Positions 25,628-35,544 of a stretch of 64,000 bases of DNA are shown piece after piece. Source of the DNA: Brachyspira hyodysenteriae ATCC 27164 (GTDB taxonomy: Bacteria; Spirochaetota; Brachyspiria; Brachyspirales; Brachyspiraceae); NCBI RefSeq assembly GCF_001676785.2, contig NZ_CP015910.2, positions 868,001-932,000 on the forward strand, given 5' to 3'. The translations under genes and the position numbers were made by a program. How positions within the stretch are numbered: position 1 is the first letter of the stretch; every line of letters begins with the position of its first letter. The notes under the pieces are model-generated. The model saw only the letters and a list, made by a program, of their open reading frames with translations. It ran no database searches and was not told where the DNA came from.

Positions 25628-27592
25628 TTATGCATGAGTTACCCATTCATGGTCATAATTATATTCTTTGTAATTTCCTTTGAAAACTACTCCTTTTACT
25701 ATTAAGTTTTCATCTAATACTACTAAATCAGCAATATATCCTTCTTTTATTCTGCCGTATTTATCATCTATACCCATAACTTTAGCAGGGTAGAGTGAAG
25801 CCATTTTCAAAGCCTCCTCTACTGTAGCACCAACTTCATTAACTACATTTCTTACAGACTGACTCATAGTTATAGATGAACCTCCTAAAGTTCCATTATC
25901 ATCTATAAGTCTGTTTCCGTCTCTATGTATTTTTTTACCAGCCCAAATATATTCTTTTATATCCGGAGCGGCAGCTGGAGCTATAGCATCAGTTACTATA
26001 CATATATGACCTGTTTTAAGTTTATATGCAAGCTCTACAGATGCAAAATCACAATGCACACCATCACATATTAAACCCGCATACATATCTTTAGTTTCAA
26101 GTACAGCACCAACAGCACCTGGCTCTCTTGAACCCCAAGGACGCATAGCATTGAATAAATGAGTTGCAAAAGTGATTCCGTAAGGTATTTTATCTTTTAT
26201 TTCTGCATAAGTACCGTTAGTATGTCCTACAGATACTACTTTACCTGCCATAGCAAATTCTTCTATTACTTCGCCGTTAACCATTTCAGGTGCTACTGTT
26301 ACCATTACACATTTTGAGGCATTGATTTTAGATATCATATCCATATTAGGCTCTCTTATGAACTTGTCATTATGAATACCTCTCTTTTCATGCGATATAT
26401 AAGGTCCTTCAAAATGTATTCCTAATACGCCGATTACTGATAAATCTTCTATACTGTTAAACAAATCTATGATTTTTATCATATATTCATCGCCGTTTGT
26501 AATAACAGTTGGTAAATATGAAGTACATCCGTATCTTTGACAAACTTCATTCATATTTTTTAATGTTTCTACAGAAGGATCGGCATTAATATCATATCCT
26601 CCTATACCATTAACCTGTAAGTCTATATATCCAGGAGCAACTATCTTTCCTCCCAAATCTATTCTTGTAATAACAGCATCAACATCAATTTCTTTTTCTA
26701 CACTTTTTATAACATTATTTTCTATAACAATACAATGTCCTTCTATGAACTTTTCACCGTCAAATATTTTAATGTTTGTAAGTGCATAATAAGATTTATA
26801 AAGTCCTTTAATAAGTTCTTTAGGATGCAAACTTTTGCTTTCCAAACTCTTAGCATATTTATAAGTTTTTACTTTTAAATCGCTGCTTGATTCTTCATCA
26901 GCAACAATTATAAGTTTTTTATGTTCCTGTAGTACAGAAGTAGGGTAGAATTGACTTATAGCCCCTTCAACACAATGAGCTAAAGCATCAGATACATCAT
27001 ATCCGTTTGCCATAACAAGTATATATTTTGCATTAAATGCTTCTTCAAAACCTAATGTAAAACCTTCTCTAGGGAATGTTTCTATAGGCATATTAAATTT
27101 TTTAGATTCATAGCTTCTTATTATTTCGCTTATCTTTTTATCTCTTACGCTTCCTTCTAATGATGAACTTGGAGTATTTAGTAGGAAACTTCCGTCTTCA
27201 GCTAAATTATCTATTAATAAAGTAATATTGCCTAATTCTTTTATTAAATTAGCCATTCTCCTTGCTTCTTCTTTTCTGTTTGCTACATTACTGTCAAATA
27301 AGTGAACATTTTCTTTAGGTATATCTATAAATTTTAAGAAATTATCTTCTAAATATTTCTGTGATATATTTGAATCTATATATTCACCAGATGAAACTAT
27401 ATGAATATTTTTGAAAGATACTATATTATCATTGTAGAAAGATAGTAATTTTTGATAATATGATTTATTGACATATCTTAAAGGAAAAGATAACACAAAA
27501 GGCTTGTCTTTATCTGAATAGTCCAATATACATTTTACAGTATAATAAGCAGCCCATTCATAAACGCTTTCATTTGTAATAATGATTCTCAT
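25628..27592 (-). CDS. nagA: Fusion of a degenerate NagB-like domain with N-acetylglucosamine-6-phosphate deacetylase
   Basis: 654 residues. About 275-654 is a complete NagA with metal and active-site motifs HFEGPYI, VGHTNGTYAE, THLFNAMRP and VTDAIAPA; it removes acetate from GlcNAc-6-phosphate. About 1-260 aligns with glucosamine-6-phosphate deaminase (NagB) but lacks its catalytic residues: the NMDEY region reads SSGEY, the DGH of DGHIAFNEP reads DGS, and the phosphate loop GLPTGGTP reads SFPLRYVN. The N-terminal domain is therefore probably not an active deaminase and may bind a sugar phosphate or act structurally. The gene lies 13 bases after a second degenerate NagB. Confidence 0.85.
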   Translation of the reverse strand: MRIIITNESVYEWAAYYTVKCILDYSDKDKPFVLSFPLRYVNKSYYQKLLSFYNDNIVSFKNIHIVSSGEYIDSNISQKYLEDNFLKFIDIPKENVHLFDSNVANRKEEARRMANLIKELGNITLLIDNLAEDGSFLLNTPSSSLEGSVRDKKISEIIRSYESKKFNMPIETFPREGFTLGFEEAFNAKYILVMANGYDVSDALAHCVEGAISQFYPTSVLQEHKKLIIVADEESSSDLKVKTYKYAKSLESKSLHPKELIKGLYKSYYALTNIKIFDGEKFIEGHCIVIENNVIKSVEKEIDVDAVITRIDLGGKIVAPGYIDLQVNGIGGYDINADPSVETLKNMNEVCQRYGCTSYLPTVITNGDEYMIKIIDLFNSIEDLSVIGVLGIHFEGPYISHEKRGIHNDKFIREPNMDMISKINASKCVMVTVAPEMVNGEVIEEFAMAGKVVSVGHTNGTYAEIKDKIPYGITFATHLFNAMRPWGSREPGAVGAVLETKDMYAGLICDGVHCDFASVELAYKLKTGHICIVTDAIAPAAAPDIKEYIWAGKKIHRDGNRLIDDNGTLGGSSITMSQSVRNVVNEVGATVEEALKMASLYPAKVMGIDDKYGRIKEGYIADLVVLDENLIVKGVVFKGNYKEYNYDHEWVTHA

Positions 27593-27605
27593 GTATATTC
27601 TCCTT

Positions 27606-28379
27606 TTATTTTATATTTTTTTCTATTTTCATAAATACGGTTTGACTTGATAATCTTAAAGATGATTCATAATCAGCTATAACAGTAACATCGCTATGTT
27701 TTTGTAATTTGCTTAAAGGTGAAGAATTACTTATGCCATATTCCAAACAATCTCTTAATGAGCATGAATTATTTATTCCAGATGATGTTAATAAAACAGT
27801 ATCAACCATATCTATAAATCCCATACCCATACTAAATACAGTTGTTGGTACTTTGCTTTCATCTTCAAATTTATTTTTAATTTCACTTATAGAGTGTTCG
27901 CTTAAAGTTTTTATTCTGAATAATGAAGATAATGATGACATTCTTTCATTTCCAGCAGAAGTGGAATCAGCAGTAAGCGAATACCATATAACATCGAATC
28001 TTCCTATTTTTTTGATGATATCAAGCTGTTTATCCATTTGAGATTCATCACCGCTGCCGTCAAATAAAAATACATTTTCTTCCGGTATATCTATTTTTGA
28101 AAGCAAATTTTCTTTTAAGAAATATGCTTTGCTATTTTTATCTGTCGGAGGAAGTCCTATGTACTCAGATTGCTGAAATATAAATATATTTTTGAAATTA
28201 ATTTTATAGTTTTTAACATTTTCTATTATTTCTTTGTATATATCTTTAGTATCATCCTGACTCGAAACAGAAATATAAAGCTTTTCTTTTTTTTCCTGCT
28301 TTTTCTCTAAGAAATTTAGAATATGTTTTGCTGTGAATACAGTATAATCTTGATATGAATCAGCTATATATATATTCAT
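27606..28379 (-). CDS. Degenerate NagB-like (glucosamine-6-phosphate deaminase fold) protein
   Basis: 257 residues, similar in length and fold order to NagB: QQSEYIGLP corresponds to NMDEYVGLP (catalytic Asp lost), IDIPEENVFLFDG to the helix before the active site, TADSTSAGNE to NDGHIAFNE (His lost), and FSMGMGFIDMVDTVLL to TVGVGTLLDAEEVMIL. It is a paralog of the N-terminal domain of the next gene, and both have lost the active site. It is probably a non-catalytic sugar-phosphate binder or partner of NagA. It is in a tight operon (26-base gap upstream, 13 downstream). Confidence 0.7.
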   Translation of the reverse strand: MNIYIADSYQDYTVFTAKHILNFLEKKQEKKEKLYISVSSQDDTKDIYKEIIENVKNYKINFKNIFIFQQSEYIGLPPTDKNSKAYFLKENLLSKIDIPEENVFLFDGSGDESQMDKQLDIIKKIGRFDVIWYSLTADSTSAGNERMSSLSSLFRIKTLSEHSISEIKNKFEDESKVPTTVFSMGMGFIDMVDTVLLTSSGINNSCSLRDCLEYGISNSSPLSKLQKHSDVTVIADYESSLRLSSQTVFMKIEKNIK

Positions 28380-28406
28380 TAATAAGTCCTTTATAATTAA
28401 TTAAAA

Positions 28407-31166
28407 TTAATCTGAACTTATTATAACACTTTCCCTATTTTCTGTATATAGTATATTGTTTATTTTATTTGTATTATCTGAAGTATTTATATAACTATTA
28501 TCTATACTTATTCTATATTCTTTATTTCCAGCAATGAAATTTAAATTTGTGCTATCAAAATTTACAATAGCTGTATTAGGATTTAAAATATTTCTTCTCA
28601 TAGCTATTGGAACATTATTTTTAGGCATTGTACTTACTATTATCCAAGGTTCAAATTTCTTTACATTTTCTCTAGTTGCTGCTTGTGCTGTATATAATTT
28701 ATTCTGTCCTATATTAGTTTGAACTACATTATATTCTAACTCATTTGAAGATAGTATTTGTATATATGTGTAAGAATAAGCTCCATCTATTATAAATCTA
28801 TTTGATTCATTATCAAAAGTTATAGGAAGTTTTGAGTTTACATTCCATTTATATTTATATCCGTAAACATGATATTCTCTTGTTATATCAGGCAATGCTT
28901 CTATATCTTCTTTTATTACCAAAATATTAGGTTTTAGATAGTAGAATCTTCTATCATAATTTTTAAGATTTATTGGGTATGTATATCTTTGATTTGCTTT
29001 AGCATGAGCATAAAACATTTTATAATAATTTGTTATATTTTCTATATATGAGTAACTTCCCATATTTTCTTCTATTTTATTTCCATCTATTGATATGCCG
29101 TTATGAAAATCAGCATCTTTGAAAATAGTATAATTATTAGAATCAAAATTATAACCTAATTCATCTATTATAGAATCACCATAATTATAGTATACAAAAC
29201 TCATTCTATCATTATGATTAAGTCCTAAAGAATTGTCTGTATTTCTTCCCTTAGCATAAACAGCCAAATAAGGTGCATTTAAAGTTTTTATATTTTCATT
29301 GTAAATGGCAGTTTGTATTTTTTTTAAAAGCAAAGTTTCGTATTGGAAATCAACATTAGAATTTACATTGTCTCTGAGATAGTAATTATTCCACATTAAA
29401 GCATAAGGAAGATATCTTATGTCTGCAGCTTCACTCTGTGCAAATACAGCATAATTTTTATATAATGGATCAGCACACATTTTGCTTAAAAGTTCCATAA
29501 CCGCATTTCTAGCACCTGTATCAAATCTTAATTTGCTTCTATTGTATACTGCTGTATATCCTATAGGCAATGTGTAGCCTGAAGGATATCCTACTATTGA
29601 TAAATATTTTCCTATATTTCTGAATGATTCTAAAGAGAAAGCATCAAATATACCTACATTTTTTAACGATAATGCATAAGTTAGTATAGGCATAATAGTA
29701 TCAAATGCTTCGCTTATTGAAGATTTAAAACTTCCGTCACTTTCAAACATAGAAAATACCATACTGTTTATATAATTCATAGAAAAATAATGCCAATTTC
29801 TAATTTGATCCTGATTAACATTTTCATTAAGCATGTTAATTGCTATTAAGCCTAATGTTGTAACATATTTGATTGTATTTTTATTTCTGTATTCTGATGG
29901 ATTTTCTATTATATAATTATAAAGTGTTTCTCCGTATTTTATAAATTCCTGCTTCATTAATACTATTTCTTCAGGAGAGAATTCATCATACATCAAATCA
30001 AAAGGCATAAGTAAAGAATTAGCTAATATATTTACTGCATCTATAATATTATAATTTTCTATTTTTGTTTCATCTAAATTTACTATATCCCTTATCATCT
30101 GCTTGATTTCATATTTCAATAAATTATTATTAGGTTCAAAAGCTGCCTTCAATGACATAACCATAGTATGAGAAGGAAGATTCTCAAAATATAATTTATT
30201 AGTATCATCAGTTAATGAATATGATATATTATTTACAGACCATTTTCCCATATTTTCTGCAGTGTATGATCTGAATGCATTTATATTTCTTAGAAGTACA
30301 GAAGGCTGAAGTCTGTTTGCTTTATATAGTAAATTATATAAAACTTCAAATGTCTGTTTATCTATAAATACAAAAGGTCTTGGTATATTGAAAGTTTTAT
30401 TTGTTATAGGTATTATTTTTGTACTGCTGTCATCTATAAAGAAATGATAAATTTTTCTTAAATTTGTATCTCCGTTTTCATCGAAAGCTATATACCATTT
30501 TCCGTTTTCTAATGTATTAGTTACAGAGAAGAAACTATTATTTCTCAATGTATATTCATAACGAGTTGTAAATGAAAGCTCTTTAGATATTGATATTCTT
30601 GTAAGTGTTGTTCTTTTATTTATCATAACGAAAGGCGGATTACTTTTTGCTATATGTCCGCTTTCAGGAAGTATCAATGCTATATTTTCTCTAGGCTTTC
30701 TTTTATCATCATATTCATTTATTGCAATTTTTACTGTATCTTTTGTATCAATATTTCCTATAGTTTCTATACTTATAGATAATTTATCCAATTTATCTTT
30801 TTCTAATGGAGGATTAAAATTTGTAGCATATAATGTAAGATTTATATTTCTATTAACTAATGGATTTTCTATAGTAAGTTTTTTTATTGTATTATTTTCT
30901 TCTACTTCTATATTTAATTGTATAGGTATATTATCAGAGTCTATATTATAAGTTAATGATATTCCTTCATTTATTTTTACGCTTTTTCCGTATTTTAAAT
31001 TTATAAATTTAGGATACTGCTTATTATATTCAGGATATGTAATAGTATAAGAATTATCTTTTTTATCATAAACTGCTTCTATTTCCATATTGATTATTTT
31101 TTTCTGCGAACATGATAATATAGGTATTATCAATAATGTTAATATAATTCTTATAAGTTTTTTCAT
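28407..31166 (-). CDS. Large lipoprotein related to heparinase II/III-type polysaccharide lyases
   Basis: 919 residues with a lipobox (IPILSC, Cys about 19). The first about 250 residues are beta-rich. The middle (about 260-620) looks like an alpha/alpha toroid. The C-terminal part has GLNHNDRMSFVYYNYGDSI and DADFHNGISIDG, which resemble the HND and H-N-T-V-DG elements of heparinase II/III enzymes. It would be surface- or periplasm-exposed and could cleave uronic-acid polysaccharides. Overall similarity is by eye and weak, so a non-enzymatic relative is possible. Together with nagA it suggests amino-sugar glycan use. Confidence 0.5.
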   Translation of the reverse strand: MKKLIRIILTLLIIPILSCSQKKIINMEIEAVYDKKDNSYTITYPEYNKQYPKFINLKYGKSVKINEGISLTYNIDSDNIPIQLNIEVEENNTIKKLTIENPLVNRNINLTLYATNFNPPLEKDKLDKLSISIETIGNIDTKDTVKIAINEYDDKRKPRENIALILPESGHIAKSNPPFVMINKRTTLTRISISKELSFTTRYEYTLRNNSFFSVTNTLENGKWYIAFDENGDTNLRKIYHFFIDDSSTKIIPITNKTFNIPRPFVFIDKQTFEVLYNLLYKANRLQPSVLLRNINAFRSYTAENMGKWSVNNISYSLTDDTNKLYFENLPSHTMVMSLKAAFEPNNNLLKYEIKQMIRDIVNLDETKIENYNIIDAVNILANSLLMPFDLMYDEFSPEEIVLMKQEFIKYGETLYNYIIENPSEYRNKNTIKYVTTLGLIAINMLNENVNQDQIRNWHYFSMNYINSMVFSMFESDGSFKSSISEAFDTIMPILTYALSLKNVGIFDAFSLESFRNIGKYLSIVGYPSGYTLPIGYTAVYNRSKLRFDTGARNAVMELLSKMCADPLYKNYAVFAQSEAADIRYLPYALMWNNYYLRDNVNSNVDFQYETLLLKKIQTAIYNENIKTLNAPYLAVYAKGRNTDNSLGLNHNDRMSFVYYNYGDSIIDELGYNFDSNNYTIFKDADFHNGISIDGNKIEENMGSYSYIENITNYYKMFYAHAKANQRYTYPINLKNYDRRFYYLKPNILVIKEDIEALPDITREYHVYGYKYKWNVNSKLPITFDNESNRFIIDGAYSYTYIQILSSNELEYNVVQTNIGQNKLYTAQAATRENVKKFEPWIIVSTMPKNNVPIAMRRNILNPNTAIVNFDSTNLNFIAGNKEYRISIDNSYINTSDNTNKINNILYTENRESVIISSD

Positions 31167-31187
31167 TATTATTTTTTATCCTGTTAT

Positions 31188-32783
31188 TTATTCCATTCTA
31201 ACTCTATGTAATCCTCTTAAATAGTAAGTGATATCTTGTATATTTTTATCTATCATCTGCTTATATTCATCAGGTATATTCTGATCTCTTATAAGTTTGA
31301 ACATTTCAAGTCCTTCCTGTAAATTACCAAATAAACTTATTCTTGCAGCATTTCTTAATATTCTTTTGTATTTAGAATAATAAGTATTTTCAGGCATATT
31401 ATCAAAACCATAAGTGATTACAAGTTTCTTTTCATAATCATCTATATCATCTAAGAGCTTCATTCTCATAGTAGGTGTTTCACTGGCTGGTCTTAATTGT
31501 GATTCAGGCTTAGCCAATTTAGCACTTTCTTTAGGAGCTTCAACTTTAACAGTGATATTAGGCTGCTGAGCTTGAGGAGCTTGTCCTATTTGCTGAGTAG
31601 AGTCAGGAGATCCTACTATAGATTGTCCTCCTGGAGGAGGGGTATATCCTTCATTAATTTCTACACGGCTGTTTTCTATTTTATCGATGATAGTGAAAGG
31701 TCTTTTACTTAAATTCTCATCTTTTGTGCTTTCTGAATCTTCCAATCTGTTTTCAACAAGAGTTTCTAATTCTTCAGAAGCTTTATTTAATCTGTCTTCT
31801 CCTTCAGATAAAACGGATACAACTTCTGATTTTTCTTCAAGTTCAGCTTCTTCTCTTTCTTTTTCTTTCTGCTCTCTATAATCATCCATAGCAGCACATA
31901 ATAAAGTAGCTAATTTAGTAATACCTTCTTCTGTTTTGGCATCCATATTTGATAATAAATTGCCGCTACCGCCTTCTTCATCTTCATCTTCAGCAGATAT
32001 ATAACTTTTTCTCATTGTAGAAGCTATATCTTTAGCAGAACTTTTTATGTCGCCTCTTATCTCTTTGAGTTTTTCTTCTTCTTTTTTTAGAAGTTCTCTT
32101 TTTCTATCTAATGCTTTTGATTCTTTTTCTATCTGTTTTAATATTTTTAGATTTTCTTTATACTGTTCTTTATCTTCTTTTGATAGTTTATTTGTATTTT
32201 TCTTAGCATTTTTTAAATCTGCTACAGCTTCTTTTAATTTTGCTCTTAATTCTTTCTTTTCCTGTTCTGATTCTAATAATTGTTCTTTTAATGCTTTTAT
32301 TTCTTTTAGAGCTTCTCTGTCTGTTTTAGCAGTTTTTGAAGAAATTTCGCTTTTTGATTTTAATGCTTCTCTTGCTTTTTGTTTTAATTCTTCATTTTTT
32401 AATTCTATTTTTCTTTTTTCTTCTTCCAATTTCTGATTGGTTTTTTCTAATTTTTCCAATCTTTTTTGAAGTTTATTTATTTCAGCATTATTACTTTGTG
32501 TTCTAGCAGGTATGGATTTTTTTGATTCTAAATCTTCTATTATTTTTTTATATTTGTCTTCTATTTTCTTTTTTTGTATATCTACTACTTTTTTATATTT
32601 TTTATTAAGTTCAGCTATTTTCTCTTCGGATTGCTGTAATTTTAATTTCAATTCTTCAGACAATTCTTTATATGAAATTCTGCCTGTTGTTTTTTCCTCT
32701 TCTGCTTTTTTTGATGCAGTTTTTTTAGTGTCTAAAGTTTTTTTAGTAGTCTGTTTTTTAATATCTGTCTTTTTTACAGCCAT
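31188..32783 (-). CDS. Long coiled-coil protein, function unknown
   Basis: 531 residues. It opens with a Lys/Thr-rich basic stretch (about 1-32), followed by an almost continuous Lys/Glu coiled coil (about 35-265), an acidic segment, a Pro/Gln-rich linker (about 385-430) and a compact helical end (about 435-531, DDYEKKLVITYGFDNMPENT and YLRGLHRVRME). No signal peptide or membrane helix, so cytoplasmic. It lies 21 bases before the heparinase-like gene and is the first gene of the minus-strand run. A filament or scaffold role is possible; no family is recognised. Confidence 0.6.
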   Translation of the reverse strand: MAVKKTDIKKQTTKKTLDTKKTASKKAEEEKTTGRISYKELSEELKLKLQQSEEKIAELNKKYKKVVDIQKKKIEDKYKKIIEDLESKKSIPARTQSNNAEINKLQKRLEKLEKTNQKLEEEKRKIELKNEELKQKAREALKSKSEISSKTAKTDREALKEIKALKEQLLESEQEKKELRAKLKEAVADLKNAKKNTNKLSKEDKEQYKENLKILKQIEKESKALDRKRELLKKEEEKLKEIRGDIKSSAKDIASTMRKSYISAEDEDEEGGSGNLLSNMDAKTEEGITKLATLLCAAMDDYREQKEKEREEAELEEKSEVVSVLSEGEDRLNKASEELETLVENRLEDSESTKDENLSKRPFTIIDKIENSRVEINEGYTPPPGGQSIVGSPDSTQQIGQAPQAQQPNITVKVEAPKESAKLAKPESQLRPASETPTMRMKLLDDIDDYEKKLVITYGFDNMPENTYYSKYKRILRNAARISLFGNLQEGLEMFKLIRDQNIPDEYKQMIDKNIQDITYYLRGLHRVRME

Positions 32784-32915
32784 TATAAAGTACCTGCCAT
32801 TATATGTATTATAATCCTTATTAGTATTAACGGAAAAAATTTAAATTTACTAATAAAAATATTTTTTTTATTTACATAATATCATGTTTCTCAAATAAAA
32901 TTAAGAGTTTTATGC

Positions 32916-32944
32916 TTGAAAAATATTTTGTATAATGATATAAT
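32916..32944 (+). promoter_or_regulatory. Probable secG promoter
   Basis: TTGAAA (32916-32921), 17-base spacer, TATAAT (32939-32944), 57 bases before the secG start. Confidence 0.6.
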
Positions 32945-33000
32945 TTTTAGCAACAAAATCGTATTTATGATATAAGAAATTAATTTTAAGGAAAATATAT

Positions 33001-33363
33001 ATGAACGCTTTACTAACTTTAGGAATCATAGTTTATTCTATAATATGTGTATTATTAATATTGATAATCATTATACAAGGCGGTAAAGCAGAAGGTTTAT
33101 TTTCAAGTGCTCAGGCTAATGTTTTGGGCAGTCAAAGAGGAAATGCTTTAAGCAAGGCTACTACTTTTCTTTCTACTATATTTGTAGTAGGAGCATTGCT
33201 TATATCTGTTGCTATAAGTACTCAGAAAACTGCTTTTGAAAATGTTACAAATACTCCAGCAAATACTACTACTACTCAGCAACAGCAGCCTGCAGCTCCA
33301 TTAACAGCTCCTACTAATACTGCTGCTCCTATAGAAAATACAAATACTGTTTCTAATCAATAA
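33001..33363 (+). CDS. secG: Preprotein translocase subunit SecG
   Basis: 120 residues: two membrane helices (about 4-26 and 55-75) separated by the conserved loop QGGKAEGLFSS and LGSQRGNALSKAT, characteristic of SecG, the small subunit of the SecYEG channel. The C-terminal about 45 residues are Thr/Pro/Gln/Ala-rich and low-complexity, longer than in many SecG proteins. TTTTAAGGAAAA precedes the ATG. Single-gene unit between divergent and convergent neighbours. Confidence 0.9.
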   Translation: MNALLTLGIIVYSIICVLLILIIIIQGGKAEGLFSSAQANVLGSQRGNALSKATTFLSTIFVVGALLISVAISTQKTAFENVTNTPANTTTTQQQQPAAPLTAPTNTAAPIENTNTVSNQ

Positions 33364-33448
33364 ATAGAATTTTATTAGATTAAATAGAATATTAGAATGT
33401 CTCAGCTCATTTGCAGAATATTATTTTTTTAATTATTTGTTAATTATA

Positions 33449-34000
33449 TTACTGTTTTACTTTAATTTTTCTGGTATTTATACTATTTGTTTTGACTAGA
33501 TTATTGTCAAATTGCAGTATTATTTCTAGTTTATTAGCTTCTTTCCAATAATTTTTATCAAAGCTTAAATTGAATCCTATTCTTTGACCTACTGGGAATC
33601 TTATATTATTAAAAGAACGATTACCTGTAAATATTAATTTTCTATTTTTGTACAATGAAAAATAACTTCTTAGTGTTTCTATACTTTCAGAATTAGTATA
33701 ATTTGAATTTTCGAGTTCTATAGTTGTAATTACTGCATCATTAACGAATTCAGCATTATTAATTTTTACTATAACATCTGTTTTAGGCTTTAAAGCTTCA
33801 AATAATGGTATATTATTAAAGAATCCTTTTTTATATAAAAGCATACCAATTACAACTAATGTGAGGAAAGTTCCGTATAAAAACATAAACCATCTTCTAG
33901 CAAATATGCTTACCTCTCTTTTAGGAGCAGGGGGCTTTACCTCTCTTTTAGCGTAGAATTCTAATTCTTTTTGTTTAGGGTCGTAAACTTCTCTAGGCAA
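33449..34000 (-). CDS. Single-pass membrane protein of unknown function
   Basis: 183 residues with one membrane helix at about 36-57 after a basic, Pro-containing N-terminus (KPPAPKREVSIFARRWF), then a beta-rich domain predicted outside the membrane. The start is TTG at 34000, with AAGGAT 5 bases upstream inside the end of the preceding nnr gene; only 2 bases separate the genes, so they are probably coupled. No family recognised. Confidence 0.6.
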   Translation of the reverse strand: MPREVYDPKQKELEFYAKREVKPPAPKREVSIFARRWFMFLYGTFLTLVVIGMLLYKKGFFNNIPLFEALKPKTDVIVKINNAEFVNDAVITTIELENSNYTNSESIETLRSYFSLYKNRKLIFTGNRSFNNIRFPVGQRIGFNLSFDKNYWKEANKLEIILQFDNNLVKTNSINTRKIKVKQ

Positions 34001-34002
34001 AT

Positions 34003-35544
34003 TTATATCCTTTTTAGTATTTTATATGAAATATTTGCCAAATCTTTAGGCTGAATATAATCATTTCCGAATTTTTTTGATAATATATTAAAAGATTTAG
34101 CCTGTATTATCAATGCTAGTTTTGAAGCATCTAATATATTTAGTTTTCTAGCGAGCAAAGCACCTATAAATCCAGCAAAAACATCACCCATACCTGCTTT
34201 TCCCATAGATTCTCTAGGGTTATAATTTATATATATATCATTTTCATACATTAGGAAACTTACAGCATCTTTTAATACTATTGAGGCATTAGTTTTTTCT
34301 CTGTATATTAATAATGCCTGATAAGGATTTTCTAAAACCTCTATATGATTTATCTGTGTAAGTTTTTCAAATTCATATATATGAGGAGTGATTATAAAAT
34401 TATTATTAAGTTCATTAAGAGTGCTTTCAAACATTAAATATAAAGCATCAGCATCAATAACAGTAGGTATATTTATTTGCTTTAATATAGTATTTACAAA
34501 AATTTCTGTAGACATATCTCTGCCTATACCAGAACCTATTATACAAGCATCGCTTTTATTAATATCATTTACTATTTCAATGTCATTTTCTGTGAAGAAT
34601 TTTTGATTTTCTTCTCCAACTCCTATAATAACAATTTCAGGCATAGAAGGCATTATGGCGTCTCTTATATTTTTTATTATGCCTTTAGGTACATATAATC
34701 TTATGTATCCTACACCCAATCTATAAGCAGCATTTACAGCTAGAACAGCAGCCCCTATGTAATTATCACTTCCTGCTACTATAGCAAGCATTCCTTGTTC
34801 TCTTTTGCTGTATAGAGAGTTTCTATTTATATTTATTTTTTCATTATAATCTATAAGTTTAGCTTTATATCCCCAATTATCTAATATTTCATCTGGGAAT
34901 ATTGATTTTATTATGAATAATTTTCCTATATATTCTCTTGTTCTGTATAAAAAGAATATATCTTTAGCGAAGCATATAGTATATGTTTCATGTGCTTTAA
35001 AACAAGTATATACATTGTCATTATCATTTATTTTTGAAACTAATCCTGAAGGTATATCTATTGCTATTCTAAGAACATCTAATTTATTCAAACTATCTAT
35101 AAGAGCTTTTTGTATTCCTTCTAAAGGTCTGTTTCCGCCTGTACCAAATAATGAATCTAATACTATTGATTTTCTTTCTATATTTTCTGCAGCTGATACG
35201 GCATCTTCTTCGCTTCCTAAATAATTAATATCTATATTCATAGATTTTAATATATTAAAGTTAGAGTATGTATCTTTATTAACTCTGTCAAGATTTCCTG
35301 TGATATATATTTTTACATCATAGCCATTTTTTATTAAATATCTAGCTATAGCAAGTCCGTCTCCTCCATTTCCTCCGACAGATGAGAAAATATAAACAGT
35401 TTTTGTATATAATAATTTTCTATGTCTTTTAACAAGCAGATAGAAAATTTCACTAGCAACATGCTCCATAAGAAGTATGGAAGGAATTTTTTCTATTGTT
35501 TTTTTATCTATATTAATTATATCCTCTGTAGTTACAACTTTCAT
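34003..35544 (-). CDS. nnrD: Bifunctional NAD(P)H-hydrate epimerase/ADP-dependent dehydratase
   Basis: 513 residues, the usual size of the fused NnrE-NnrD repair enzyme that restores hydrated NADH and NADPH. The N-terminal epimerase part (about 1-215) shows GGNGGDGLAIARYL and DSLFGTGGNRPL. The C-terminal kinase-like dehydratase (about 235-513) shows GSDNYIGAAVLA, GSGIGRD, VIDADALYL and the catalytic GMGDVFAGFIGALLA. The start ATG overlaps the stop of the upstream gene (ATGA), so the two are translationally coupled. Confidence 0.92.
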   Translation of the reverse strand: MKVVTTEDIINIDKKTIEKIPSILLMEHVASEIFYLLVKRHRKLLYTKTVYIFSSVGGNGGDGLAIARYLIKNGYDVKIYITGNLDRVNKDTYSNFNILKSMNIDINYLGSEEDAVSAAENIERKSIVLDSLFGTGGNRPLEGIQKALIDSLNKLDVLRIAIDIPSGLVSKINDNDNVYTCFKAHETYTICFAKDIFFLYRTREYIGKLFIIKSIFPDEILDNWGYKAKLIDYNEKININRNSLYSKREQGMLAIVAGSDNYIGAAVLAVNAAYRLGVGYIRLYVPKGIIKNIRDAIMPSMPEIVIIGVGEENQKFFTENDIEIVNDINKSDACIIGSGIGRDMSTEIFVNTILKQINIPTVIDADALYLMFESTLNELNNNFIITPHIYEFEKLTQINHIEVLENPYQALLIYREKTNASIVLKDAVSFLMYENDIYINYNPRESMGKAGMGDVFAGFIGALLARKLNILDASKLALIIQAKSFNILSKKFGNDYIQPKDLANISYKILKRI

